From NCBI GenBank assembly GCA_028277515.1, contig JANQGC010000125.1, positions 1 to 29,540 of the forward strand: a stretch of DNA of 29,540 nt, given 5' to 3'. Below are positions 14,987 to 22,682 of this stretch, piece after piece. Both the position numbers and the translations under genes were made by a program. The number at the start of each line of letters is the position of its first letter. Within the stretch, counting starts at the first letter, position 1. The DNA comes from Anaerolineae bacterium. Its GTDB lineage: Bacteria; Chloroflexota; Anaerolineae; Promineifilales; Promineifilaceae. The notes under the pieces were generated by a model that worked only from the letters and a program-made list of their open reading frames with translations, did no database searches and was not told the origin of the DNA.

Positions 14987-15015
14987 TTTCCACTTCCAAT
15001 CTTTATTCTCGTAGC

Positions 15016-15033
15016 GCCGGCATCCCTGCCGGC
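15016..15033. repeat. GCCGGC palindrome upstream of galM
   Basis: GCCGGCA (15016-15022) and TGCCGGC (15027-15033) form a 7-bp inverted repeat with a 4-base loop, 30 bases before the galM start in the galM/xylB divergent region. It resembles short GC-rich intergenic repeats; it could also be a hairpin in the galM leader. Confidence 0.4.
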
Positions 15034-15203
15034 CAGGAAACCAAAATCAATCCTTTGCCGCACAAATTTTACTTGAAAAACATCCGAAACGCTTAATAGA
15101 AGTCAACCTACGAACCAGTAGCGCGATTTTCCAAATATATCATTTGATTTTTAGCCACTATCTTTTAAACTTCAATCAGCAAATAGTAAGGATAAAGGGC
15201 ACG

Positions 15204-16700
15204 ATGGACTACTTCATTGGTATTGACAGTTCAACCACCGCAACGAAAGCGCTACTAATAGATGAAGAAGGCGTGGTTAAAAGCGTTGTCTCCTCCTCAT
15301 ATACCTTTGAAACTCCCCACCCGCTATGGAGCGAACAGGACCCAAACCTGTGGTGGAAGGCCACTGTTCAGAGCATCCGTCAATTGTTGATAAATGTGCC
15401 CTTTGAGCGCAACCAAATTAGAGGCATCGGCCTGACCGGCCAGATGCACGGCCTGGTCCTGCTCGATCAATATGGCGATGTGCTGCGTCCAGCCATCTTA
15501 TGGAACGACCAGCGCACAGGGGCTGAATGTGACGAGATGCGCGCCAGGCTGGGCAAACAAAAATTAATCAACATCAGCGGAAACGATGCGCTCACCGGTT
15601 TTACTGCCCCTAAAATCCTGTGGGTCAAAAATAACGAGGCTGATACCTATACGAAAATTCGCCATATTCTCCTGCCAAAAGATTACCTGCGTTATAAACT
15701 CACCGGGGAATATGCTATGGACAAGGCGGGCGGGGCCGGCACCCAACTGTTTGACGTGCGCCAGCGGGATTGGTCGCCTGAAATCTTACAAGCTTTGCAG
15801 ATAAACCCGCAATGGCTGCCGCCCACCTTTGAAGGCACGGCCGTCACCGGCGAACTCTCTGATTTTGCCGCCAGCCTCACCGGCCTGGCCGCCGGAACCC
15901 CTATTTTTGCCGGCGGAGGCGATCAGGCCGCCGCTGCTGTGGGCACAGGAGCTGTTACTGAAGGCATTGTTTCGATCAGCCTGGGCACGTCCGGCGTCGT
16001 TTTTGCCGCCTCCGATAAACCGATCATCGAGCCGGACGGCCGACTACATGCCTTCTGCCATGCCGTATCCGGCAAATGGCATCTGATGGGCGTCATGCTC
16101 TCCGCGGCGGGCAGCCTGCGCTGGTATCGCGATACCGTCGCCCCCGAGCTTTCCTTTGATGATCTGCTCGCCCCAGCGGCCAGCATACCCGCCGGCAGCG
16201 CAGGGCTGCTCTTCCTGCCTTATCTCACCGGCGAGCGAACGCCACACCCCGACCCACTAGCTCGCGGCGCCTTCGTTGGTTTGACCGTGCGCCACGCCCA
16301 GCCCCACCTGACCCGTGCCGTTCTTGAGGGTGTAGCCTTTGGCCTGCGCGACAGCTTTGAACTCATGAAAGGAGCCGGTTTGGCCGATGTAACACAAGTG
16401 CGCGTCACAGGCGGTGGTGCCAAAAGTTCCCTCTGGCGTCAAATCCTGGCCGATATTCTTAATGTTGAGATCGTTACTGTCAGCGCCGGAGAGGGCGCTG
16501 CCTTCGGAGCGGCCCTTCTAGCCGCCGTTGGCAGCGGCGTTTGGCCAGATGTGCCCAGCGCCGCCCAATCTGTCGTCAAGATCACCGGCAGCACCCGGCC
16601 GCAAGCCGCCACGGTTGCCATCTACAATAATCAATACGACATATACCAATCATTGTACCCAATCCTGCGTGACAGCTTTCACAGCCTATCGACAACCTAA
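15204..16700 (+). CDS. xylB: FGGY-family carbohydrate kinase, xylulokinase-like
   Basis: About 498 aa from the ATG at 15204, with AAAGGG a few bases before it; an in-frame ATG at 15144 lacks a ribosome site. N-terminal FGGY motifs: GIDSSTTATKALLID, GLTGQMHGLVLLD (the QMHG block is typical of xylulokinase) and ILWNDQRTGAECDEM. C-terminal motifs: ISLGTSGVVFAA, LPYLTGERTPHPDP and VTGGGAKSSLWRQI (ATP side). The enzyme phosphorylates D-xylulose to D-xylulose-5-phosphate in pentose catabolism; other ketose or polyol substrates are possible within FGGY. No xylA is in the window. It is divergent from galM. Confidence 0.88.
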   Translation: MDYFIGIDSSTTATKALLIDEEGVVKSVVSSSYTFETPHPLWSEQDPNLWWKATVQSIRQLLINVPFERNQIRGIGLTGQMHGLVLLDQYGDVLRPAILWNDQRTGAECDEMRARLGKQKLINISGNDALTGFTAPKILWVKNNEADTYTKIRHILLPKDYLRYKLTGEYAMDKAGGAGTQLFDVRQRDWSPEILQALQINPQWLPPTFEGTAVTGELSDFAASLTGLAAGTPIFAGGGDQAAAAVGTGAVTEGIVSISLGTSGVVFAASDKPIIEPDGRLHAFCHAVSGKWHLMGVMLSAAGSLRWYRDTVAPELSFDDLLAPAASIPAGSAGLLFLPYLTGERTPHPDPLARGAFVGLTVRHAQPHLTRAVLEGVAFGLRDSFELMKGAGLADVTQVRVTGGGAKSSLWRQILADILNVEIVTVSAGEGAAFGAALLAAVGSGVWPDVPSAAQSVVKITGSTRPQAATVAIYNNQYDIYQSLYPILRDSFHSLSTT

Positions 16701-16751
16701 AACAAAGGATTGACCAAATACCATGAATCAACCCCAAAACCGCCACTCGCT

Positions 16752-16807
16752 ACTCGCCACCCAGTTTATCCTGAGCCTGCCGAAGGACCACCCGCTACTC
16801 GCCACTC
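16752..16807 (+). repeat. Interspersed repeat, copy 1 (shared with 18694-18749)
   Basis: A stretch of about 56 bases with the core TTTATCCTGAGCCTGCCGAA and flanking ACTCGCCAC units is nearly identical to 18694-18749 (two clear differences). It lies between the kinase gene and the HIT gene. Confidence 0.75.
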
Positions 16808-16820
16808 ATAATTTCCAATC

Positions 16821-17321
16821 ATGACTAAATCAAAACCCTTCGACGTTGACGCCTATATTCAGAAAATCACAAACGGCCCGTGTTTTATTTGCGAACTGGT
16901 CGCCGGTAATCCCGACTTCCCGCACCACATCATCTACCAGAGTGATCAAGCCATCGTTTTCCTCAACTTATACCCACCTTTATACGGCTACGTCCTCGTC
17001 TGTCCCCAGGAGCACCGCGAGCAGGTAACCGGCGATTTCACCCTTAGCGAATACCTGGAACTGCAAGTACTCATTTACAAGGTGGCCGAAGCTGTGCGCC
17101 AGGTTGTCCCGGCCGAGCGGGTCTACATCCTTTCCCTGGGCAGCCAGCAGGGCAATAGTCACGTCCATTGGCATATTGCTCCCTTGCCTCCCGGCGTTCC
17201 GTTTCACGACCAACAACTGGCAGCCCTGCATGTCACCGACAAAATCCTTGACATTCCAGATGATGAAATGTCCCAACTAGCCGCCCAAATCCGTGACGCC
17301 TTACTGACTATCATTGGATGA
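16821..17321 (+). CDS. HIT family nucleotide-binding hydrolase/transferase
   Basis: A 166-aa protein with the histidine triad HVHWHIAPL (H114, H116, H118), the defining active site of the HIT superfamily. PCFICELVAG near residues 20-29 has the CxxC seen in many HIT proteins, some of which bind zinc there. Members hydrolyse or transfer the phosphate of nucleotides such as AMP-lysine or Ap4A. The precise substrate is not visible. The length is slightly above that of small Hint proteins. No clear operon partner exists; the gene is preceded by a repeat and followed by the convergent LysE-type gene. Confidence 0.88.
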   Translation: MTKSKPFDVDAYIQKITNGPCFICELVAGNPDFPHHIIYQSDQAIVFLNLYPPLYGYVLVCPQEHREQVTGDFTLSEYLELQVLIYKVAEAVRQVVPAERVYILSLGSQQGNSHVHWHIAPLPPGVPFHDQQLAALHVTDKILDIPDDEMSQLAAQIRDALLTIIG

Positions 17322-17412
17322 ATGAATTGTTAACGGTTACCATCGTTTTAATCTGCATCTTGATCGCCGCGGCCGTTTCCCGGCGCATCCTGGCCGAAGT
17401 CACACTCTCGCC

Positions 17413-18048
17413 CTATTTGCTTCGCCCACCCGAAAAAGCGGCCGTCAAACCCAATGCAATATACATCATCCCCGCAAAATTCTTTCGCAGCCGGGCAATT
17501 CGCTCATTGCCCGACAGCCATTCCCCTGCCGATCCGGCAAGAATAGCATAAAGTCCATCGCTGAGAATCGCCATGCCTACGAAAATAGCGCCCAGAATCA
17601 CAATTTGCAGCGTCACTGATCCGCGACCGGCGTTGACGAATTGGGGCAGGAAGGCCAGAAAGAACAGGGCCGTCTTCGGATTCAATAAATTGACGACGAA
17701 TCCTTGCGAAAAAATGCGTTTGAGCGATTTAATTTCCACTCCATCAACCGGCCTGGCTTCAGTCCTGGAAAACAGCGTGCGTAGACCTAAATAGATGAGA
17801 TATAACGCGCCCAGGTACTTCACCACCGCGAAAGCCAGCGCGCTCTGCATCAGCAAGGCAGAAAGCCCCAGCGCGGCAAACAGTACATGAACGGCCGAAG
17901 CCAGGGCGATGCCCAGCGTTGAGACGATACCCGCCAGCCGACCCTGCTCCAGGCTGCGCGCGATGATATAAAGCACCGCCGGGCCGGGGGTAATCAGCAG
18001 CGCCAGGGCTGCGCCGGTGAAGATGATGAGTGAAGTCTGGTCAAACAT
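17413..18048 (-). CDS. LysE/RhtB family amino-acid exporter
   Basis: A 211-aa membrane protein with about six hydrophobic helices and the family start LITPGPAVLYIIARSLEQGR (residues about 18-37, with the TPGP motif), then the segment KYLGALYLIYLGLRTLF and GFVVNLLNPKTALFFLAFLP, where NPK is highly conserved. LysE/RhtB proteins export amino acids or derivatives (lysine, homoserine, threonine, cysteine). The substrate is not predictable. The ATG at 18048 is one base from the stop of the response-regulator gene, so it is translationally linked to the two-component system, suggesting that its expression is tied to that system. Confidence 0.9.
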   Translation of the reverse strand: MFDQTSLIIFTGAALALLITPGPAVLYIIARSLEQGRLAGIVSTLGIALASAVHVLFAALGLSALLMQSALAFAVVKYLGALYLIYLGLRTLFSRTEARPVDGVEIKSLKRIFSQGFVVNLLNPKTALFFLAFLPQFVNAGRGSVTLQIVILGAIFVGMAILSDGLYAILAGSAGEWLSGNERIARLRKNFAGMMYIALGLTAAFSGGRSK

Positions 18049-18049
18049 A

Positions 18050-18685
18050 CTACCTGTCTAGTGAGAAGATACCCTTTTCCAAAGCCACCGTCACCGCGGC
18101 CGTGCGATTATCCACCCCCAGCTTATCATAAATATGGATTAAATGCGTCTTCACCGTAGCGGTGCTGATATGGAGTGCCTTGCCGATCTCTTTATTGCTC
18201 GATCCGCGCGCTGCCAGCTGCAAGACCTCAATCTCTCTGCCGCTCAGTTTTTCTTCCGCCGGGGCGCGCATGCGCGTCATCAGCCGCGCGGCCACCGCAG
18301 GAGCCAGTACAGACGCTCCCCTGGCCGCGGCTCGCACACCCTGGAAAAGTTCATTACGTGGCGTATCTTTCAATAAATAGCCGGTCGCTCCCGCCTCGAC
18401 CGCCCGCAGGATATCGGCGTCGCTATCATAGGTTGTCAAAACCAGGATGTTCGCTTCCGGCCACTGTTCTTTAATCGCCTCAATAGCACCCACGCCGTCC
18501 AACTCAGGCATTTGCAAATCCATCAGAGTCACATCCGGCCGTAATGTCAGGCAAAGCTGCACGGCCGTCTGCCCATCACCGGCCATCCCGACCAACTCAA
18601 AATCCTCCTGCCCGGCCAACATCCCGGCCAATCCTTCACGGACCACCGGATGATCGTCCACAATCAAAATCCTTATCTTATCCAT
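18050..18685 (-). CDS. Two-component response regulator, NarL/LuxR family
   Basis: A 211-aa regulator. The receiver domain (residues 1-120) has the acidic pair D10-D11, the phosphorylation site D56 in LMDLQMPELDG and the K in LLKDTPRNE. The C-terminal LuxR-type helix-turn-helix (about 148-205) reads LSGREIEVLQLAARGSSNKE, ending KTHLIHIYDKLGV. Phosphorylated by the histidine kinase encoded just upstream, it would dimerise and control target genes, plausibly the ABC-2 exporter farther upstream. There are 73 bases between the kinase stop and this ATG, occupied by an interspersed repeat. Confidence 0.95.
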   Translation of the reverse strand: MDKIRILIVDDHPVVREGLAGMLAGQEDFELVGMAGDGQTAVQLCLTLRPDVTLMDLQMPELDGVGAIEAIKEQWPEANILVLTTYDSDADILRAVEAGATGYLLKDTPRNELFQGVRAAARGASVLAPAVAARLMTRMRAPAEEKLSGREIEVLQLAARGSSNKEIGKALHISTATVKTHLIHIYDKLGVDNRTAAVTVALEKGIFSLDR

Positions 18686-18693
18686 AACCCTTT

Positions 18694-18749
18694 ACTCGCC
18701 ACCCAGTTTATCCTGAGCCTGTCGAAGGACCACCCGCCACTCGCCACTC
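18694..18749 (+). repeat. Interspersed repeat, copy 2, between kinase and regulator genes
   Basis: Nearly identical to 16752-16807 (core TTTATCCTGAGCCTGTCGAA), followed by further ACTCGCC units up to about 18769. These units contain the stop codon of the histidine kinase (CTA at 18759-18761 on the plus strand), so the repeat has shaped the end of that gene. Confidence 0.75.
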
Positions 18750-18758
18750 TTCACTCGC

Positions 18759-19976
18759 CTACTCGCCACTCCCACTCACAGGCACCGAAATCACCAGCGT
18801 CGTACCCTCTCCCGGCTCAATCTCCAAAAAAACCTCACCATTGAACTGCTGAGCCTGCTCGCGCATACTTTGCAAGCCAAATCCACCCGACATTGGACTT
18901 TGTCGCGATTCCTGGTGGCCAAGCCCATTATCATTCACATCCAGGACAATTACATCCTGGATATAAGACAAAGTCAGGCTGACTTCTGTTGCCCGGGCAT
19001 GCTTGCGTACATTATTCAACGCTTCCTGAGCGGCTCGCAAAAGCATGACTTCGATATCGGGATGAAGCGTGCATACGTCGCCGGTGACCGTGACATCGAC
19101 CACAATGCCCGTTTCCTCCGACCATCGTTCCGCCGCGCGACGAATCGCGTCGGGCAGGTTGCGCTTTTCCAGCAGATCCGGCCGTAAATCCTGCACCACC
19201 CGCCGCGCCTCTTCCAGGCTGAAGCGGGCCATACTCCGCGCCTGGTCGAGATGTTTCTGCAAGACATCCGTTTGGTCGGGCAGCGCCTGTTCGGCCGCTT
19301 CCAGGTGCATGACAATGCTGGTAAAGCCCTGGGCCAGGGTATCGTGAATCTCTCGCGCCAGTCGCTGCCGCTCTTGCAGCATGCCTTCTCTTCTTTCCGA
19401 TTCCGCCAATTGAGCCTGGGTGGCCTCCAACTGCTCAATCAAATCTCGCCGGCGCATGCTCTGATTGATAATTGCTGAAATCCAGACGCCCAGCAGAATG
19501 CCTCCAACACCTATGAACACAAACACCCAAAACATGGGATCGGTGATTGAAATTGCCTGCCCTTCCTCCGTAAGCTGTTGGTAAATGAGTGCCCCAACCA
19601 AAAGCATCGTCAACACAGCAGAAAAACGCAGTGACACGTGACGGAAAAATTGGGCGAACATGCCAAAAAGGGCAAAGTAGAAATTTGGCGAAAAGCCGAC
19701 CAGGATAAACCAGAAGACAATATCCCCGCAAAGAACAAGAAAACGCAAAAGAGCTTTCTGATGCCACTCCTGCACATTACGATAGCCCAGGCGCATGCCT
19801 GACCAGTGCCAGGCCAGCCAAATCCCGGTCAGAGTCAGGATGAAGGGCAAATTCTGCACACTGTCATCAAAAATGGTGAGAACGGCCGAAACAGACACAG
19901 CGCCATAAAAAATAGCCGGCCACAACCAATCCCAGCGCTCCCAGGCATCTGTCATTTCTCTTGGACTATTACTCAT
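18759..19976 (-). CDS. Membrane sensor histidine kinase, NarL/DesK type (HisKA_3)
   Basis: About 405 aa from the ATG at 19976; a frame extending to 20075 runs into a repeat and is not the start. The N-terminal half has five to six hydrophobic helices and little periplasmic sequence, as in DesK-like intramembrane sensors. A coiled coil (LIEQLEATQAQLAESERREG) leads to the H-box ERQRLAREIHDTLAQGFTS with the phospho-accepting histidine. The ATP-binding domain shows the N-box ALNNVRKHA and the D-x-G motif DVNDNGLG. It would autophosphorylate and act on the NarL-type regulator encoded next. The signal is unknown, but the adjacent exporter suggests membrane or drug stress. The C-terminus ends within a repeat (VSGSGE). 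Confidence 0.93.
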   Translation of the reverse strand: MSNSPREMTDAWERWDWLWPAIFYGAVSVSAVLTIFDDSVQNLPFILTLTGIWLAWHWSGMRLGYRNVQEWHQKALLRFLVLCGDIVFWFILVGFSPNFYFALFGMFAQFFRHVSLRFSAVLTMLLVGALIYQQLTEEGQAISITDPMFWVFVFIGVGGILLGVWISAIINQSMRRRDLIEQLEATQAQLAESERREGMLQERQRLAREIHDTLAQGFTSIVMHLEAAEQALPDQTDVLQKHLDQARSMARFSLEEARRVVQDLRPDLLEKRNLPDAIRRAAERWSEETGIVVDVTVTGDVCTLHPDIEVMLLRAAQEALNNVRKHARATEVSLTLSYIQDVIVLDVNDNGLGHQESRQSPMSGGFGLQSMREQAQQFNGEVFLEIEPGEGTTLVISVPVSGSGE

Positions 19977-19995
19977 ACCGTCACCATAATACACT

Positions 19996-20087
19996 GTTAC
20001 AAAAATCATCCGCACAGAAATTTGACAACTTTTCACTCGATATATGAGCGAAAACCATTTGAGAAAAGTTGTCAAATTTTTAGTAAC
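19996..20087 (-). repeat. 92-bp palindromic element, copy 2
   Basis: Begins GTTAC and ends GTAAC like copy 1 (9115-9206). Inner arms AAATTTGACAACTTTT (20018-20033) and AAAAGTTGTCAAATTT (20064-20079) are perfect reverse complements. Read on the minus strand it aligns with copy 1 over all 92 positions with 16 differences. It ends 20 bases before the histidine-kinase ATG, so it may supply its promoter. Confidence 0.8.
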
Positions 20088-20198
20088 ACAATAATAAAGA
20101 TAGAGAAACCCGATTTTTCATGACAAAGTTCTCTCCTTGTGCTTTTTTACTTCAATAATCAGCATTCCAAAAATCGAGTTTCTGAAGTGTAACAACTT

Positions 20199-20936
20199 CT
20201 ACTCCCACCGGAAAGAGAGCCGCGAAATAACAAGGCCGGCGATGAGCGCGGCCGTCACCACAAGCAGCGCCGTCACATTCCACGATCCGGCCAGCCATAA
20301 ATCTTCCATTAAAATGACCACCTGGGTCAGCGGCAGAAACTCAGCCACTCGCTGCACCGTTTCCGGCATAAGAAAGCGCGGGACCGCCGCCCCGGAAAGG
20401 AACAGCATCGGATAGAACAAAGCCATGCCTACCGCCTGGGCCGTGCGCGGGCTGGGCATCACGCCGGCCAGGGCAAACCCGATGGCAAAAAAGCTGAAAG
20501 CGCTCAAGATCACCGCCGGAATAATCCACAAGTTACCGAGCGGCAGGCGCAGATCGAACAACAGCTTGCCTGTCCCCACCAACAACAAAATACCCAACAC
20601 AGCCATAAGCACCTGCACGATCACTTGCGACCAGAGAATCATGCCCGATTGCAGCGGCGTGGCTCGCAGGCGGCGCAAGATCCCCTGTTCGCGGTAATTG
20701 GACAGCGTAATCGGCAGACCAATCATGCCAATTGTCCCGATGATCATGCCGATATAGCCGGCAACAGAAAGATCAATCTGCCCAAAGCCACCCAAAAACG
20801 CCTCCGGTTCATTGCCAAAAATCATGCCAAAGAGGATCATCAACAGCAAAGGAAAGGCCAATGTGAAAAATGTGCCCACCGGCTCCCGAAATTGTAATTT
20901 AATTTCAATCCACGTTAATTTCATTAAAGCTTTCAT
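20199..20936 (-). CDS. ABC-2 type transporter permease
   Basis: About 245 aa from the ATG at 20936, chosen because GGAGA lies seven bases before it; an upstream in-frame ATG at 20981 has no such site. Six hydrophobic helices in the ABC-2 (DrrB-like) arrangement: an N-terminal cytoplasmic helix (LTWIEIKLQFREPVGTFFTL), and later the family block GVMPSPRTAQAVGMALFYPM followed by LFLSGAAVPRFLMPETVQ. It forms the membrane channel for the ATPase encoded 51 bases upstream. DrrAB-like exporters remove antibiotics or lipids. Located next to a NarL-type two-component system, the set resembles the linearmycin-type LnrJK-LnrLMN arrangement of Bacillus, but the substrate here is unknown. Confidence 0.9.
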   Translation of the reverse strand: MKALMKLTWIEIKLQFREPVGTFFTLAFPLLLMILFGMIFGNEPEAFLGGFGQIDLSVAGYIGMIIGTIGMIGLPITLSNYREQGILRRLRATPLQSGMILWSQVIVQVLMAVLGILLLVGTGKLLFDLRLPLGNLWIIPAVILSAFSFFAIGFALAGVMPSPRTAQAVGMALFYPMLFLSGAAVPRFLMPETVQRVAEFLPLTQVVILMEDLWLAGSWNVTALLVVTAALIAGLVISRLSFRWE

Positions 20937-20987
20937 CAAAATTTCTCCACATAATAAGAAAGCAACATGTTGCCTATCCAACTTACT

Positions 20988-21899
20988 TTAAGCCCGGATT
21001 GCTCGCCCGGTCAATGCTAAAAATACATCTTCTAAATCCGCCTGTTCAACCCGTAAATCTTGCGCAGCAACATTGTGCTCGGCCAGGATGGCGGCCACTT
21101 TGGCCAACAGCGCTCCGCTGCCCTGAACCATCACCTGTTGTCCTTGCTGTGAGACGGCCGTCACCTCAGGCAGTTGCCGCAGCAGTCCTATATCAAATCC
21201 GTTCGTCAGGCCAAAATAGATGCGCGTATCAGCCGCCATTTGTTTAATCAAGGCCTGCGGGTGATCCAGGGCAATCATCTCCCCATGATCTATAATCGCC
21301 ACCCGGTCCGCCAGCGCCTGCACCTCGTCCATAAAATGGGTGATCAATACCACCGTCTTTCCCTTATCACGAATATTGCGCACCAGGTTCCATGTTGCCT
21401 GTCGCGCCTGTGGGTCCAGGCCAGTCGTCAGCTCATCCATAAAAACGATCTGCGGATCATTAACCAGAGCCAGGGTGATAAAGAGGCGCTGTTGCTGTCC
21501 ACCGGATAGATTAGCAAAAGGAGTATTTCGCTTCTCTTCCAACCCCCACTCTTGCAAGAGTGGCTCCCAGGAAACCGTTCGCTCATAAAAAGAGGAATAC
21601 AAATCCAACGCCTCCCACACCTTCAACCGGTCCGGCAGCGCCGCCTGTTGCAATTGGGTTCCGATTTTCTGTCCCAGCGCTTGAGATTGCTTCTGTGGGT
21701 CCAGGCCCAGAACACGCACTCGGCCTTTATCCGGCTTACGCAAACCAATCATCGTTTCAATCGTGGTCGTCTTTCCCGCCCCATTAGGACCAACAATGCC
21801 AAAAATCTCGCCCTGCTGTACCGCGAACGAAATATCATTTACGGCGACCGTCGGGCCATATGTTTTGTATAAATTATTGACTTCAATTACAGTCGACAT
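20988..21899 (-). CDS. ABC-2 type exporter ATP-binding protein (DrrA/CcmA-like)
   Basis: About 303 aa from the ATG at 21899, with AGGTGA at suitable distance; a longer frame to 21956 reads through a repeat. Walker A GPNGAGKT (37-44), signature LSGGQQQR (131-138), Walker B IVFMDE (151-156) then LTTGLDP, and the H-loop in VLITHFMDE. The last 80 residues form the C-terminal extension typical of drug-exporter ATPases (AQDLRVEQADLEDVFLALTG). It powers the permease encoded next in the same operon. Order on the minus strand is ATPase, permease, kinase, regulator, LysE exporter; the last three have a separate upstream repeat element that may contain their promoter. Confidence 0.94.
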   Translation of the reverse strand: MSTVIEVNNLYKTYGPTVAVNDISFAVQQGEIFGIVGPNGAGKTTTIETMIGLRKPDKGRVRVLGLDPQKQSQALGQKIGTQLQQAALPDRLKVWEALDLYSSFYERTVSWEPLLQEWGLEEKRNTPFANLSGGQQQRLFITLALVNDPQIVFMDELTTGLDPQARQATWNLVRNIRDKGKTVVLITHFMDEVQALADRVAIIDHGEMIALDHPQALIKQMAADTRIYFGLTNGFDIGLLRQLPEVTAVSQQGQQVMVQGSGALLAKVAAILAEHNVAAQDLRVEQADLEDVFLALTGRAIRA

Positions 21900-21917
21900 A
21901 TCCTTCACCTTTAGTTG

Positions 21918-22028
21918 GTAGTAACCGCTAAAGCGGCTAAAGCCACTTACTGCCAACCTGCCTATTCAATAAATACCGGCAAATAGTTCGTAGTAACCGC
22001 TTCAGCGGTTAATCGGCTAAAGCCGATA
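21918..22028. repeat. Paired GTAGTAACCGC hairpin repeats
   Basis: Two units start GTAGTAACCGCT (21918 and 21990). The second holds two perfect hairpins back to back: AACCGCTTCAGCGGTT (21995-22010) and ATCGGCTAAAGCCGAT (22012-22027). The first holds a shortened version, AACCGCTAAAGCGG then CTAAAGCC. They sit in the leader region of the exporter operon and are probably dispersed REP-like units. Confidence 0.65.
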
Positions 22029-22237
22029 CTTCAATCCTTCTTAAATCTTGATCTCAGAATAACATCCATCCAACAATGTGTAACCATTCAGGTGGTGTAA
22101 ATAGGCGCGGCAAGAGATTGATTCAACGATCAACCGTTTGGTTGATACGGAACTTAAATTCGTCCTTTACCCGGTGTCAAGGTCATGGTATAACTTGCCA
22201 ATTACAGTCCATTTTGACCCTTCAGTAAATACTCGAA

Positions 22238-22298
22238 AGATTTGTCAATTTTTGTTTTCTTGTACCTCTGGAAATCCCACGGAAAAATTGACAAATCT
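22238..22298. repeat. Long inverted repeat related in style to the 92-bp element
   Basis: AGATTTGTCAATTTTT (22238-22253) and AAAAATTGACAAATCT (22283-22298) are perfect 16-bp reverse complements around 29 bases. The arms share the TTGACAA core with the 92-bp element but not its ends or spacing. It lies about 45 bases before the truncated acyl-CoA synthetase fragment. Confidence 0.65.
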
Positions 22299-22342
22299 AA
22301 AAGGCCACAAGGAGAAGTCGTGCTCAATTTAGCAACTGTACA

Positions 22343-22609
22343 ATGGGCGAAGACGGCTACATGTATATTGTCGACCGCATCAAAGACATGATCATTCGTG
22401 GTGGATTCAACGTCTACCCGCGCGAAATCGAGGAAGTCCTGATGACCCATCCCGCCGTCTCCCTAGCGGCCGTCATCGGCGTTCCCAACAATCAATATGG
22501 CCAGGAAATCAAAGCATTCCTCGTCCTAGATGAACCAGAACATCTTTTGGAACCCAGAAATTACCGCGCCAGGGAGCGCCCACCATTCGCAATTCATCAT
22601 CAAGGATGA
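22343..22609 (+). pseudogene. Fragment of an AMP-forming acyl-CoA synthetase
   Basis: The first 65 or so codons read [20 protein letters not shown] and [15 protein letters not shown], then [18 protein letters not shown]. These are the A8 hinge motif (D-R-x-K-D-x-I-x-x-G-G) and the following C-terminal-domain motifs of the ANL superfamily (fatty acyl-CoA ligases). The ~430-residue N-terminal domain and the final part with the catalytic lysine are missing, and after about 22535 the frame becomes unrelated sequence. In-frame codons upstream of the ATG do not continue the family. It is therefore a remnant broken at both ends, lying between an inverted repeat and a convergent gene. Confidence 0.85.
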
Positions 22610-22682
22610 CAATCGCATCCCGGCTGTTTGGCTCATGGTTGCAGTTCCAGCCTCCAACATCCCATCCTATTGAATAAATGGC

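Larger units (their letters stand above)
21900..22342. other. Gene-free stretch holding repeats only
   Basis: 443 bases between the ABC ATPase start and the acyl-CoA synthetase fragment. It holds two hairpin repeat units (21918-21947 and 21990-22028) and a long inverted repeat (22238-22298). Apart from these I see no coding frame, RNA gene or clear promoter. Confidence 0.6.

Noticed and set aside
17318..17551. Open frame overlapping the HIT stop (ATGA) with a hydrophobic N-terminus
   Set aside because: More than half of it is the reverse strand of the well-supported LysE-type gene, and the rest matches nothing I know. It may be chance or the leftover start of a lost membrane protein.
21918..22028. 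Possible CRISPR array because of repeated units
   Set aside because: Only two unequal hairpin units, no regular spacing or spacers, and no cas genes.
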